Shown one piece after another: positions 1 through 7,476 of a DNA stretch of 40,696 bases (positions are counted from its first letter, which is position 1; each line of letters begins with the position of its first letter). Source of the DNA: a virus. The DNA lies in the IMG/VR virus record IMGVR_UViG_3300034073_001280, positions 1 through 40,696 of that record. One strand, 5' to 3'. A model generated the notes under the pieces. The model was not told where the DNA came from and did no database searches. It saw only the letters and a program-made list of their open reading frames with translations. The position numbers were made by a program, and so were the translations under genes.

Positions 1-2
1 TC

Positions 3-419
3 TATGCAGATAAACTTGCCCAAGGTCTGCCTACTGTGTGCAACGGTATTACGAAGCACGTAGCTACAATTCCTGTTGTCGTAGGGGAAAAGTGGACACA
101 AGAAATGTGCAACCAGCAAGAAGAACAAGCAGTAGCAAAGATACAAGACTCTTTAGCGCAATGCTTTAAAGTCCTCCCTCCTCAAAGTGTCTTTGATGCT
201 GCTACATCTCACGCTTGGAACTTTGGTGTAGGTAAGACTTGTACTTCTGGAGCTATGAAGCAATGGAACAAAAAGGATTATGATCTAGGTTGTAGACTCA
301 TTGCTTACCAATATGACGGTACTACTCCTAACTGGTCTTTCTCTGATGGGAAGTTCGTGAAGGGCTTGCATAATCGTAGAGTTGATGAGATGCAGACTTG
401 CTTGAAGGATGTGAAATGA
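3..419 (+). CDS. Endolysin, GH24 (phage lysozyme) family, 5'-truncated by window edge
   Basis: This muramidase cleaves peptidoglycan at lysis. The reading frame is open from the first bases of the window, so the N-terminus with the catalytic Glu lies upstream. The visible part starts YADKLAQGLPTVCNGIT. Its Cys and Thr match the D/C and T positions of the E-D/C-T triad of P21/R-type lysozymes. Further on, the segment HAWNFGVGKTC matches the family's conserved FNVGVGNFC-like stretch. A GTG at 36 opens a shorter frame, but it falls inside this motif and is not the real start. The gene is followed by Rz/Rz1, completing a standard Gram-negative lysis cassette. Whether a signal-anchor precedes the domain cannot be seen here. 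Confidence 0.88.
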   Translation, partial: YADKLAQGLPTVCNGITKHVATIPVVVGEKWTQEMCNQQEEQAVAKIQDSLAQCFKVLPPQSVFDAATSHAWNFGVGKTCTSGAMKQWNKKDYDLGCRLIAYQYDGTTPNWSFSDGKFVKGLHNRRVDEMQTCLKDVK

Positions 420-441
420 AAGACGATAACAGAGGGACGCT

Positions 442-963
442 ATGAATACTTTACTATCGTTTTTTCTTAATTCGAAAGTTAAGTTACTTATTCTAGCTAT
501 CGTACTTATCTCTCTTTTTGCTTGGCACAAAGTGCTTGTTCATGAGGCAGTCACAGAAGCTGTCGCTGAATTTGAACTACAAACCCAAAGAGAAAAGTTC
601 AAACTTCTTGATAAAGCAAATAACGAGAGTATAAGACTCAAAGAACAGATTGCTAAAAACAAACAGGAGAAAGATCGTGAACTTCAAATTGCTAATTCTA
701 AGTACAATAATTTGCTTGAGTGGGTGCGCAACCTCCCAAGTCAAACCAGCGGTGGCAGTAGCACCGGAAATCCCGGAGATTCAGAAGCTGGACGAGAAGA
801 AGTTATCGCGGAGCTTCGTAGGAGACATGCAACTGATCTTGCAAAATATAGTTTTGACGCAGAAGAAGTGAAGATCGCTCTTCAGCAGTGCTACCGAGAC
901 TACGAGGCTGTGAAGAAAGCTAGGGATGGGTTCATTGAAGAGAACACCCCTAAAACCGATTAA
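442..963 (+). CDS. Rz: Inner-membrane spanin subunit (Rz, i-spanin)
   Basis: The i-spanin fuses inner and outer membranes in the last step of lysis, together with Rz1. The protein is 173 aa. A single N-terminal membrane segment (about residues 12-28, rich in L, I and V) is followed by a long charged, coiled-coil-like periplasmic region (about 40-90). A Ser/Gly-rich break (about 100-115) and a second helical region follow. This is the usual i-spanin layout. It follows the endolysin by 22 bp and contains the whole Rz1 gene in another frame, which is strong independent support. Confidence 0.88.
   Translation: MNTLLSFFLNSKVKLLILAIVLISLFAWHKVLVHEAVTEAVAEFELQTQREKFKLLDKANNESIRLKEQIAKNKQEKDRELQIANSKYNNLLEWVRNLPSQTSGGSSTGNPGDSEAGREEVIAELRRRHATDLAKYSFDAEEVKIALQQCYRDYEAVKKARDGFIEENTPKTD
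677..871 (+). CDS. Rz1: Outer-membrane spanin lipoprotein (Rz1, o-spanin), nested in Rz
   Basis: The o-spanin is an outer-membrane lipoprotein that pairs with Rz. I chose the GTG at 677 because AGGAGA (665-670) sits 6 nt upstream; the ATG at 650 has no such site. The 64-aa product begins VNFKLLILSTIICLSGC, a lipoprotein signal peptide with lipobox LSGC. Short proline-containing mature sequence (VKPAVAVAPEIPEI) follows, as expected for Rz1. It lies entirely within Rz in a different frame, the embedded arrangement known from other phages. Confidence 0.88.
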   Translation: MNFKLLILSTIICLSGCATSQVKPAVAVAPEIPEIQKLDEKKLSRSFVGDMQLILQNIVLTQKK

Positions 964-1020
964 ACGGGCCTACAAGAGCCTGAAAATAAAAACTAAGGGG
1001 TGTGTATGCCCCAAATGACT

Positions 1021-1065
1021 AAACCCCTAGAACGGCCTATAAAGCTGTCTAGGGGTTTCTTTTTG
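1021..1065 (+). terminator. Rho-independent terminator after lysis genes
   Basis: An 11-bp perfect stem (AAACCCCTAGA at 1021-1031 with TCTAGGGGTTT at 1048-1058) is followed by CTTTTTG. It ends the rightward lysis transcript just before the convergent leftward block, which stops at 1067. Confidence 0.9.
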
Positions 1066-1066
1066 T

Positions 1067-1306
1067 CTATCGTTTATTGAACCAATCTAGAAACTTATGC
1101 AGTGTAGTCTTGACTTGTCTACCATGAGGATTCGTCCACCCAAGTTTCTCTAAGGCTTGACGCTGAGAGGCGTCTTGAGTCTGCATGACGTTTACGTACA
1201 TCAGTTCTCGTTGGGTACAATCATCCATGTCTGAATAGAAATACATAGTCTGTGTGATCGTATCTCCTTCGGTCTTAGTTTCCAATTCGTATTTAAATTT
1301 ATTCAT
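1067..1306 (-). CDS. Hypothetical protein, 79 aa
   Basis: This is the last gene of the leftward block. It is hydrophilic, with no signal peptide or membrane segment. The start ATG at 1306 has GAGGAAG immediately upstream, inside the 3' end of the preceding small gene. I do not recognise the family. Confidence 0.7.
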   Translation of the reverse strand: MNKFKYELETKTEGDTITQTMYFYSDMDDCTQRELMYVNVMQTQDASQRQALEKLGWTNPHGRQVKTTLHKFLDWFNKR

Positions 1307-1307
1307 T

Positions 1308-1463
1308 TCACTTCCTCTCTTCTCTGTGCTTTAACCAAATCGGATGAAGCTCGTCAGCAAGGTCTTTATCCCTGTCAGACTTAGGTTCGTAGTAGCCTCC
1401 GTAAAGAAATGCAGTCAGATCATATAACCTACAAAGAGCGATTTCATAATTGTCTTCTTTCAT
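1308..1463 (-). CDS. Hypothetical protein, 51 aa
   Basis: This short gene starts at the ATG at 1463, which overlaps the stop of the upstream membrane-protein gene by ATGA. It ends 1 bp before the next start. It is acidic/hydrophilic (begins MKEDNYEIALCRLYDL) and no domain is recognised. The tight packing between two genes supports it as real. Confidence 0.65.
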   Translation of the reverse strand: MKEDNYEIALCRLYDLTAFLYGGYYEPKSDRDKDLADELHPIWLKHREERK

Positions 1464-1714
1464 TTAACTTCCTTTCTAAAGAACTCTACCATCTTAGCAC
1501 GAACTTGACTGAGGTATTTGTTAGCCCATCTACGAAGAAAATACGAACGAGCTACACTTACAAGGGTCATTCCTGCTCCTGTCCATAGTATCTGCCCTGT
1601 AGATGCACTTATACCAACCCAAGGGAAGATTACGAAGTTAGCTAGTACGGAGATACCGAACCCGATAAGCACGTTCAACCATGCTTCTATAAACGAATCA
1701 AGTTTTGATTGCAT
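1460..1714 (-). CDS. Small phage inner-membrane protein (DUF7220-like)
   Basis: The protein is 84 aa with two predicted membrane helices (about residues 12-32 and 40-58) and a positively charged C-terminal tail, so the C-terminus is probably cytoplasmic. The pattern LNVLIGFGISVLANFVIFPW recalls a widespread family of small phage membrane proteins. That assignment is from memory and moderate. AAAGGAG precedes the ATG at 1714. The function is unknown. Confidence 0.75.
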   Translation of the reverse strand: MQSKLDSFIEAWLNVLIGFGISVLANFVIFPWVGISASTGQILWTGAGMTLVSVARSYFLRRWANKYLSQVRAKMVEFFRKEVK

Positions 1715-1726
1715 ACACTCCTTTCA

Positions 1727-1766
1727 GATAAAAGAAAACCCAACACAACGGTTAAGTCATGTTGGG
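1727..1766 (-). terminator. Rho-independent terminator, leftward, after the nrd/thioredoxin genes
   Basis: Read on the minus strand, CCCAACA (1766-1760) pairs with TGTTGGG (1745-1739) and is followed by TTTTCTTTTATC. It lies between the thioredoxin gene and the small membrane-protein gene, and would end most nrd transcription. Confidence 0.85.
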
Positions 1767-1785
1767 CATCTTACAGCATTAGATT

Positions 1786-2043
1786 TTAGTTGTCAAGACC
1801 TAGAAAGTCCTCAAGTTGCTTTTTAGTCAAAGCTCCAGTCTTGCGTTTTATTTCGTTGCCTTGGTTGTCGTAGAGGATTAGGGTAGGAATTCCGTGCACC
1901 TTTACTTTTGACAATTGTTGCATATCAAGATTGTCAATGTCAATCTGTTCAAGAATAATGTCTCCAAGATCAATTGTATTGAGCAAAGAAGTTTGAGTCT
2001 TGCAGGATTGGCACCATGCGGATTGGTATTTGACTAATTTCAT
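1786..2043 (-). CDS. Thioredoxin-like protein
   Basis: This is a thiol-disulfide redox protein, most likely the electron donor that re-reduces the adjacent ribonucleotide reductase. The active site WCQSC lies near residue 10 and the cis-proline motif GIPTL near residue 50, both hallmarks of the thioredoxin fold. At 85 aa it is shorter than host thioredoxin (about 108 aa), as is common for phage redoxins. I chose the ATG at 2043 because it overlaps the nrdB stop by ATGA; a further upstream in-frame start would lie within nrdB. A terminator follows. Confidence 0.88.
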   Translation of the reverse strand: MKLVKYQSAWCQSCKTQTSLLNTIDLGDIILEQIDIDNLDMQQLSKVKVHGIPTLILYDNQGNEIKRKTGALTKKQLEDFLGLDN

Positions 2044-3008
2044 GCCCAAACCTCCGACCAATCTCCAGTCATAGAACCCTTAGCATAATCAACCACCTTC
2101 TGTTCAAAGAAGTTGCTATGTGTCACACCAAGCATCCCATCAACCCAAGGAAGAGGGTTCTTCTTAACCTTGAAAATACCCTTCAGACCAAGAGCAATCA
2201 ATCGTCGGTCAGCAATGTAACGAATATACTGCTTGACCTCTTCTTTGGTCAAACCCTCTTGAGAGCTAACTCCAAAAGCAAGATCAATAAATGTGTCTTC
2301 TAGCTCTACCATCTTCTCTGCGATTCGATACAATTCTGCCTTCAGGGTGTCGTTCCAGATGTGCTTGTTTTCTTTAACAAACTCCCGGAACAACTTAATC
2401 ATGCTTTCAGTGTGTAGCGACTCATCAGCAATGCTCCACGCAATAATCTGACCCATGCCTTTCATTTTACCGAATCGAGTAAAGTTAAGCAACATCACAA
2501 AAGAGCTAAACAGTTGCATACCTTCAGTAAAAGCACTGAATACAGCAATCTGTTGAGCAGCAGTTTCTTCTGTTTGAGCGACAAAGGACTCCACGTAATC
2601 ATGTTTGTCCTTCATAGCAGCGTACTCAAGAAACTCATTGTAGGTTGTCTCAGGAATGCCAAGTGTTTCAATTAGATGCGAGTAAGCTGCAATATGAATA
2701 GCTTCACGAGCAGCAAAACTGGACAGCATCATTCGTACTTCAGGGGCAGGGAATACTGGAAGGTAGTTATTTACATAAGCCCCGGCAACGTCAATGTCGC
2801 CTTGCGTGAAGAATCGAAAGATGTGAGTCAAGAACTCCTTCTCTTCTGGCTTCAGTTTATTCTTCCAGTCATTAACATCCTCAATCATCGGAACCTCGGT
2901 GTGCAGCCAGTGCATTTGCTCTGATTGCAAGAATGCGTCGAACGCCCACGGGTAACTGAAAGGCTTGAAAGAATCTCGCTTATCTGTCAACTTCAATTTC
3001 TTTTTCAT
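2040..3008 (-). CDS. nrdB: Ribonucleotide reductase class Ia, small (radical) subunit
   Basis: The R2 subunit generates the tyrosyl radical needed to reduce ribonucleotides. All di-iron ligands are visible with E. coli-like spacing: Asp71, Glu102, His105, Glu162, Glu196 and His199. The radical Tyr109 lies in E-x2-H-x3-Y, placing this in class Ia rather than the Tyr-less group. It is 322 aa, short but full-length for a phage R2. It lies 9 bp downstream of nrdA and overlaps the thioredoxin gene, so the three form a functional unit. Confidence 0.95.
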   Translation of the reverse strand: MKKKLKLTDKRDSFKPFSYPWAFDAFLQSEQMHWLHTEVPMIEDVNDWKNKLKPEEKEFLTHIFRFFTQGDIDVAGAYVNNYLPVFPAPEVRMMLSSFAAREAIHIAAYSHLIETLGIPETTYNEFLEYAAMKDKHDYVESFVAQTEETAAQQIAVFSAFTEGMQLFSSFVMLLNFTRFGKMKGMGQIIAWSIADESLHTESMIKLFREFVKENKHIWNDTLKAELYRIAEKMVELEDTFIDLAFGVSSQEGLTKEEVKQYIRYIADRRLIALGLKGIFKVKKNPLPWVDGMLGVTHSNFFEQKVVDYAKGSMTGDWSEVWA

Positions 3009-3017
3009 TTTTCTCCT

Positions 3018-4814
3018 TTAACCTTCACACGCAATGCAGCTATCACCCTCTACAATTTCTTGCATATTGATTTCATCTTCAATTCGTTTACGTTCAATCT
3101 TCTTACCAACTTTATCCGCTTTACGGAGTTTACCGCTACGGAGGTAGTAAAGAGCCTTCAAGCCTTTCTTCCATGCCAAGAAATGCACAGCATGAAGGTA
3201 TTTGACGCTGCAGTCAGGTTTGAAGAATACGTTTGTCGAAATTGACTGATCAACATATACTTGCCTATCTGCTGTGTGCTCTACAATCCAACGCTGGTCA
3301 ATCTCTTGTGCAGTCTTGAAAACATCCTTCGTATAGTCGTCCATCCATTCCAAGTCAGATACAGAGCCATCATTAGCAATAATTGCAGCCCATGTGTCAT
3401 CATACCATGACTCAGATTTTCCTTTTGACTCTTCTAGGATAATCTTATCAAGAAACTTGTTCTTATTCAAGTATGCCCCGGAGGAAGTGTCTTGTCGGTA
3501 AGCATTTGCTGCGTAAGGCTCGATGCTTGGGCTGGTGTTACCCATGATGATAGAGCTTGAAGCATTAGGCGCAATTGCCATCACGTGGCTACAACGCTTT
3601 ACAACCCCATAATCAGCAGCGTCTGGACAACTTCCACGTTCCTCTGCAAGTTTAGTGTTAGCCAAGTCAAGGCGTTCACGGATGCCCTTGAACATTTGCA
3701 TGTTGACTGACTTAGCAATTGCACTTTCAAAAGCAATATTATGCTTCTGAAGATAAGCATGAAAACCTAAAGCACCAACACCAACACTTCGTTCTCGCAT
3801 GGCACTAAACCTTGCACGAGAGATTGTATCGGGAGCATTTTGAATAAAATACTCAATTACGTTGTCTAGCATTTCAAGAATATCTTGCAAAAAGAGAGGA
3901 TCGTTCTTCCATTCATCAAAGTATTCAAGATTGACAGAACTCAAGCAGCAGACTGCTGTTCGCTCAGGAGAAGTAGCCAAACTGATTTCGACGCAGATGT
4001 TACTTCCGTAATTCTTCAAGCCAGCTTTCTTTTGATAGTCCGGTAGTCCTTCATTAGCACGATCAATAAACCAAATATAGGGTTCACCTGTGTGCATCCG
4101 TACTTCCAAAAGTTTCATCCACAAGTACTTAGCTGAAACGGTATCAACTACTTTTCCAGTATTAGGCTGGATCAATTCCCATGTGTCATCATAATCTGGA
4201 TTGATCATACATTGCTCAATAATCTGCATGAACTTATCCGTAATATTGACTCCATGATGCAAGTTCAAAGCCTTCAGATTTTGATCGCCAGTAGCTTTGC
4301 GCATCTCCAGAAACTGAATAATATCAGGGTGCGACACATCCAAGAAAGCTGCATACGAACCTCTACGAGTCTTACCTTGTTTATAAGCAAGACTGGATGC
4401 ATCGTAAGTCTTCAAATGTGGCATGATACCCACAGACTTGTCATCAGCACCGCGAATTTGAAAATGAACACCTACACCGCCACCCATCATTGATAGCCAA
4501 TTAGTTTCTGAAAGATTATTAACAAGACCTTCAGCACTGTCGTCTAGATGATTCAAGTAGCAGCTAACAGGAAGTCCACGTTTGTTACGTCCAAACGAGA
4601 GAATGGGTGTAGAGTAGGACAACCAATGCTTACTTGCGTAATCATACAGCCGTTGTGCATGCTCTTGGTTGCTTGCAAACGCAGCGGATACATAAGCAAA
4701 ACGCTCTTGCGGGGATTGTTCGTCCTCTCGCATGTAAGAATCTTTTAGGCGAGTCTTACCAAGATCGTCAAACAAACCATCCCGAGAAAAATCCATTTCA
4801 ATATTGTACTTCAT
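3018..4814 (-). CDS. nrdA: Ribonucleotide reductase class Ia, large (catalytic) subunit
   Basis: R1 reduces ribonucleoside diphosphates. Visible catalytic elements are Cys85, with Cys289/Cys290 as the redox pair candidates, and the Asn272-Cys274-Glu276 triad in SNICVEISL. The radical-transfer tyrosines are Tyr556-Tyr557 and the C-terminal shuttle cysteines are Cys593/Cys596 (CIACEG). It is 598 aa against about 760 in E. coli and begins essentially at the catalytic barrel. The N-terminal ATP-cone is absent, so dATP feedback inhibition is expected to be lost (inference), which would suit a phage needing high dNTPs. AAAGGAAATGA precedes the ATG. Confidence 0.95.
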   Translation of the reverse strand: MKYNIEMDFSRDGLFDDLGKTRLKDSYMREDEQSPQERFAYVSAAFASNQEHAQRLYDYASKHWLSYSTPILSFGRNKRGLPVSCYLNHLDDSAEGLVNNLSETNWLSMMGGGVGVHFQIRGADDKSVGIMPHLKTYDASSLAYKQGKTRRGSYAAFLDVSHPDIIQFLEMRKATGDQNLKALNLHHGVNITDKFMQIIEQCMINPDYDDTWELIQPNTGKVVDTVSAKYLWMKLLEVRMHTGEPYIWFIDRANEGLPDYQKKAGLKNYGSNICVEISLATSPERTAVCCLSSVNLEYFDEWKNDPLFLQDILEMLDNVIEYFIQNAPDTISRARFSAMRERSVGVGALGFHAYLQKHNIAFESAIAKSVNMQMFKGIRERLDLANTKLAEERGSCPDAADYGVVKRCSHVMAIAPNASSSIIMGNTSPSIEPYAANAYRQDTSSGAYLNKNKFLDKIILEESKGKSESWYDDTWAAIIANDGSVSDLEWMDDYTKDVFKTAQEIDQRWIVEHTADRQVYVDQSISTNVFFKPDCSVKYLHAVHFLAWKKGLKALYYLRSGKLRKADKVGKKIERKRIEDEINMQEIVEGDSCIACEG

Positions 4815-4839
4815 TCATTTCCTTTGTTGTTGTTAAATC

Positions 4840-5184
4840 TTATTCACTCTCTACTTCCCCTCGAAGCCTGTAACAGTCAACCAAAAGACGATTTCCAGTT
4901 GCACGATCCTTGGACGCTTGCGAAGCATAACCCGACTCGCACCAATTCTTATCCGTCCTAGACATACAAACCCAACGCCATGTAGTGATGATATTGTTGA
5001 AACGATTACGATGTGTATTCAATTGTTCATCAAGAGGAAAATTAAATACATCAAGACCGCAGTCGTAAAGCATCTGTTTAAAAGTATCTGGATTTTCATC
5101 AATCCACTCTTTATTAATCCACGGCATCACCGTTTCTAGTTCTGATAGGCTGATAGCCTCAAAGGCTGCAATGTTTAGTGCCAC
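4840..5184 (-). CDS. Hypothetical protein upstream of nrdA, 114 aa
   Basis: I chose the GTG start at 5184 because AGGAG (5194-5190) lies 5 nt upstream; a longer frame from GTG 5199 would contain that ribosome site. The product is Trp/Asn-rich and hydrophilic, with no recognised domain. It is the first gene after the promoter at 5218-5246 and probably heads the nrdA-nrdB-thioredoxin transcript. Confidence 0.72.
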   Translation of the reverse strand: MALNIAAFEAISLSELETVMPWINKEWIDENPDTFKQMLYDCGLDVFNFPLDEQLNTHRNRFNNIITTWRWVCMSRTDKNWCESGYASQASKDRATGNRLLVDCYRLRGEVESE

Positions 5185-5217
5185 AGTTTCTCCTTTCACA
5201 GAAGAAGGGGAATAGCT

Positions 5218-5246
5218 ATTATACCCCTCACTTCTTATTTTTACAA
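5218..5246 (-). promoter_or_regulatory. Sigma-70-type promoter for the nrd operon
   Basis: On the minus strand there is TTGTAA (5246-5241), a 17-nt spacer and a perfect TATAAT (5223-5218). It sits in the 63-bp gap between thyX and the gene preceding nrdA. A GGGG/CCCC inverted repeat flanks the -10 and could be an operator or just transcript-start structure. Confidence 0.75.
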
Positions 5247-5247
5247 G

Positions 5248-5913
5248 TTAATTATTTTCCATAGCAAACACTTCACTGATTGCTTTACTTACAGCCTCTG
5301 CCAACCAAATATGCTCCAATTGAGTACCATTTGCTCTACGAACTTCAATGTAATGAATAAAGCTTCGAATAGTGCCTTGGACATACAGCCTAGACTTTGT
5401 ATTCCCTTCTGGGAGTACAACACGAGCTTGTTCCTTTGCAATTCCATTATTTACTGCCCAGTTGTAGGCCAGCTTTGCTGCATCAATTACTGATTGTTGA
5501 TAAGCATCCCAAGAGACTTGTAAATGAGGATCATCCGTGACAATACTATTCTGTCGATTCTTCTGGTCTTGCAATCGAGCTTGTCGTGTAACGAAACTCA
5601 AATCACTGGTTGGATCGGCGTACCTCTGAGAAAATTCTTGAAATGTGAAACTGCGATGACGAAGAAGTTGTCGTGCAATATCTCGTGTTGTTTCAACCTC
5701 AAGAGTAATGCTTGCCATTTCAAAAGGACTGAAGTGCTTGTGCTTTAGCAGGTATTTGATTAGCTTTTCTGAAGTCTCAGTATTGAACTGATTACTAGGG
5801 TTTGAAACCCTGGCGCAAAAAACCACCAAATCTCCAATGGATTTAAATTGATCTTTAAATTCTTCGGCAGGTTGTGTGTATCCAACTAGGCGTACTTTTG
5901 TATAATCACTCAA
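5248..5913 (-). CDS. thyX: Flavin-dependent thymidylate synthase
   Basis: ThyX methylates dUMP to dTMP using FAD, NAD(P)H and methylene-tetrahydrofolate. The signature RHR-x7-S-x-R-Y is at residues 85-98 (RHRSFTFQEFSQRY), where the phage version has Gln where many bacterial enzymes have Asn. At 221 aa it has normal family length. The start is TTG at 5913, with AAAGGAG 7 nt upstream; no ATG is available before the conserved N-terminal region. It overlaps the end of an HNH homing endonuclease gene by 8 bp. Confidence 0.93.
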   Translation of the reverse strand: MSDYTKVRLVGYTQPAEEFKDQFKSIGDLVVFCARVSNPSNQFNTETSEKLIKYLLKHKHFSPFEMASITLEVETTRDIARQLLRHRSFTFQEFSQRYADPTSDLSFVTRQARLQDQKNRQNSIVTDDPHLQVSWDAYQQSVIDAAKLAYNWAVNNGIAKEQARVVLPEGNTKSRLYVQGTIRSFIHYIEVRRANGTQLEHIWLAEAVSKAISEVFAMENN

Positions 5914-6529
5914 AACTAAACTCCTTTATTACTCGTTCATAGATATCTGGAAAACTATGTCCACTACAAATTGACTGAAGGCATTCTCTTGTGTAAGGAT
6001 GCTCTTTCATTATAGCACAAATAGTACCTTGCTTTGCTCTCTTCAAATTACCTTTTATTTTTAGGTATTTCCTAAGAATTATTTCGGCTTCATCGTCTTT
6101 TACAACAGAGGTCACTGGCCTGACTCCTTGGGAACTTCTTCCTCGTTTAGCCGTGTCACTTCTGACACAGGGAGACTTGTCTAAATTATTGTCCCTAGAT
6201 GTGCCAATTGCAATGTTTTCTTTAGAGAGGTTTAGAGGATTATCGTCAAGATGCCTAACATTCACACCTTTACGCAAAGCAATCTCTCCAAAAATCATGT
6301 AGCCTACAAATTTATGGATTGCGAAAGAAACATTGTGCTTCATGCCTGTTCCATCATTAATAGTCATGCATGGGTATCTCTGCTTACCAAATGTCTTTGG
6401 AGTTACCTTTGTTCCTTTCGGTGTCACCATTTGTTTTGTTTCAAAATCAAACCAATAACCACGTTCTGCTGCTTTCATTATGATTAGGGCATGGTTACTG
6501 TACTCCTTTGGATAGTTCTCAACTTCCAT
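5906..6529 (-). CDS. HNH homing endonuclease (free-standing) next to thyX
   Basis: The central region has the HNH-3-type pattern: FAIHKFVGYMIFG, then VNVRHLDDNPLNL and ENIAIGTSRDNN. These are the metal-binding His, the beta-beta-alpha core and the trailing Asn. I chose the ATG at 6529 (207 aa) because the longer frame runs back into the preceding gene's coding end. It overlaps thyX, so it is a likely homing element targeting a thyX or neighbouring sequence in related phages. No intron is needed, since thyX is intact. Confidence 0.85.
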   Translation of the reverse strand: MEVENYPKEYSNHALIIMKAAERGYWFDFETKQMVTPKGTKVTPKTFGKQRYPCMTINDGTGMKHNVSFAIHKFVGYMIFGEIALRKGVNVRHLDDNPLNLSKENIAIGTSRDNNLDKSPCVRSDTAKRGRSSQGVRPVTSVVKDDEAEIILRKYLKIKGNLKRAKQGTICAIMKEHPYTRECLQSICSGHSFPDIYERVIKEFSFE

Positions 6530-6530
6530 G

Positions 6531-6764
6531 TTACTCAAACTCTTCCACAAGTGCAACAAAACTATCGTAGGGTTCCTGTAGATTCTTCAGGTGATAGCGT
6601 CCAACATCAAGCACCTCCACAATCTTGCAATTCTTCCCATAGGCTTTCACTTCATCGCCTAGCTTATAGATCTTCTTCTCAGCAACCTTTGCAATAGCTT
6701 GCTTTACTTCTTGGATTTTGTTTTCTTTAGTTTTAGCGCTCACAACTTCGTTGTTCTCTTTCAT
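6531..6764 (-). CDS. Hypothetical protein, 77 aa, Lys/Glu-rich
   Basis: The start is ATG 6764 with AAAGGAAA upstream. The N-terminal half is highly charged and helical. The C-terminal half (KLGDEVKAYGKNCKIVEV onward) looks like a small beta-barrel of SH3/KOW-like character, but this is only an impression. It lies between the Acb2-like gene and the homing endonuclease. Confidence 0.7.
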   Translation of the reverse strand: MKENNEVVSAKTKENKIQEVKQAIAKVAEKKIYKLGDEVKAYGKNCKIVEVLDVGRYHLKNLQEPYDSFVALVEEFE

Positions 6765-6775
6765 AGTGTTTCCTT

Positions 6776-7000
6776 TCAAAAGAATGTTGGTTGAGCTACA
6801 CTACGTGTAAGCGCCATTAGACCAGTTTGAAAATCCGTAGCACCAATGCTTACCCATCGCTGATCAAGACCTTCTGTAGTGCGTAGTTTATTGACCAATT
6901 CTCCCAACTCTGCTCCTTTGGTTTTAATTTCGTTCATAAGATCAATCTCAACTTGAGACAGTTCTCGATAGCCTTTAATTTGTCGATGTTGATTTTCCAT
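6776..7000 (-). CDS. acb2: Acb2-family anti-CBASS protein (cyclic nucleotide sponge)
   Basis: Acb2 (T4 Vs.4-like; Acb2/Tad1 domain family) binds cyclic di- and trinucleotides and so blocks CBASS signalling. The 74-aa protein matches the family in length and layout. N-terminal IKGYRELSQVEIDLMNEIK and C-terminal DQRWVSIGATDFQTGLMALT, followed by R-x-VAQPTFF, are the patterns I recall as conserved. The recognition is from sequence memory, without a database search. It sits beside the nucleotide pyrophosphohydrolases, an arrangement compatible with an early nucleotide/defence cluster. AAATTAAAAATGG precedes the ATG, a weak ribosome site. Confidence 0.82.
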   Translation of the reverse strand: MENQHRQIKGYRELSQVEIDLMNEIKTKGAELGELVNKLRTTEGLDQRWVSIGATDFQTGLMALTRSVAQPTFF

Positions 7001-7002
7001 TT

Positions 7003-7476
7003 TTAATTTCCTTTCTTAGTTTCTTCTTCCAACTCTAACTGAAGCAGTGCAAGAGCACGCCAAGCAAGCTTTGCACTGTGCCGTTGACCATCCGTATCGA
7101 ACTTACCTCGATCAATCAAATGCCGTCCAATACAATCTGCGTGGTCAGTGCTCTTTGTCTTATCCCAATGAAGTTCTTTGTCAGGATGATGCTGTTGATT
7201 ACCAGCCCAAGAGCACTTAGCAACTTCAGCAATAGCCAGTGGAAAGTAATCAAGTACCCCAGAGACAATCGGAATTTGCTTTCGTTCTTGAGCGTCTGTT
7301 GGGAGGAGCATGTCTGCCTTTTCAACATCTTCAATCTTGCAAAGATTATGTTTTGCAATACAAAGCATGACCCCATCTTCATTAATGTACCAGTCATCGT
7401 AGACGTGTTGCCAGTCTTGACCAATACTAATAAACCCCTTCAGGTTTGCTACTGCCATATGCGTTGGTTTAAACAT
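7003..7476 (-). CDS. dATP/dGTP diphosphohydrolase-like protein (DUF5664 / MazZ-type)
   Basis: The C-terminal two thirds carry the family pattern KQIPIVSGVLDYFPLAIAEV, then DHADCIGRHLIDRG and RHSAKLAWRALALLQLEL, with several metal-binding-type His/Asp/Glu. The family hydrolyses purine (d)NTPs to (d)NMP. In some phages (MazZ) it feeds synthesis of the modified base Z; no PurZ is seen in this window. I chose the second ATG (7476), 4 nt after AAAGGAG; the first ATG at 7479 is too close. The start overlaps the MazG-like gene stop. Confidence 0.8.
   Translation of the reverse strand: MFKPTHMAVANLKGFISIGQDWQHVYDDWYINEDGVMLCIAKHNLCKIEDVEKADMLLPTDAQERKQIPIVSGVLDYFPLAIAEVAKCSWAGNQQHHPDKELHWDKTKSTDHADCIGRHLIDRGKFDTDGQRHSAKLAWRALALLQLELEEETKKGN

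Noticed and set aside
7116-7424. 102-aa alternate-frame reading within the DUF5664-like gene
   Set aside because: The other frame carries the recognisable family motifs; this one has no ribosome site or domain.
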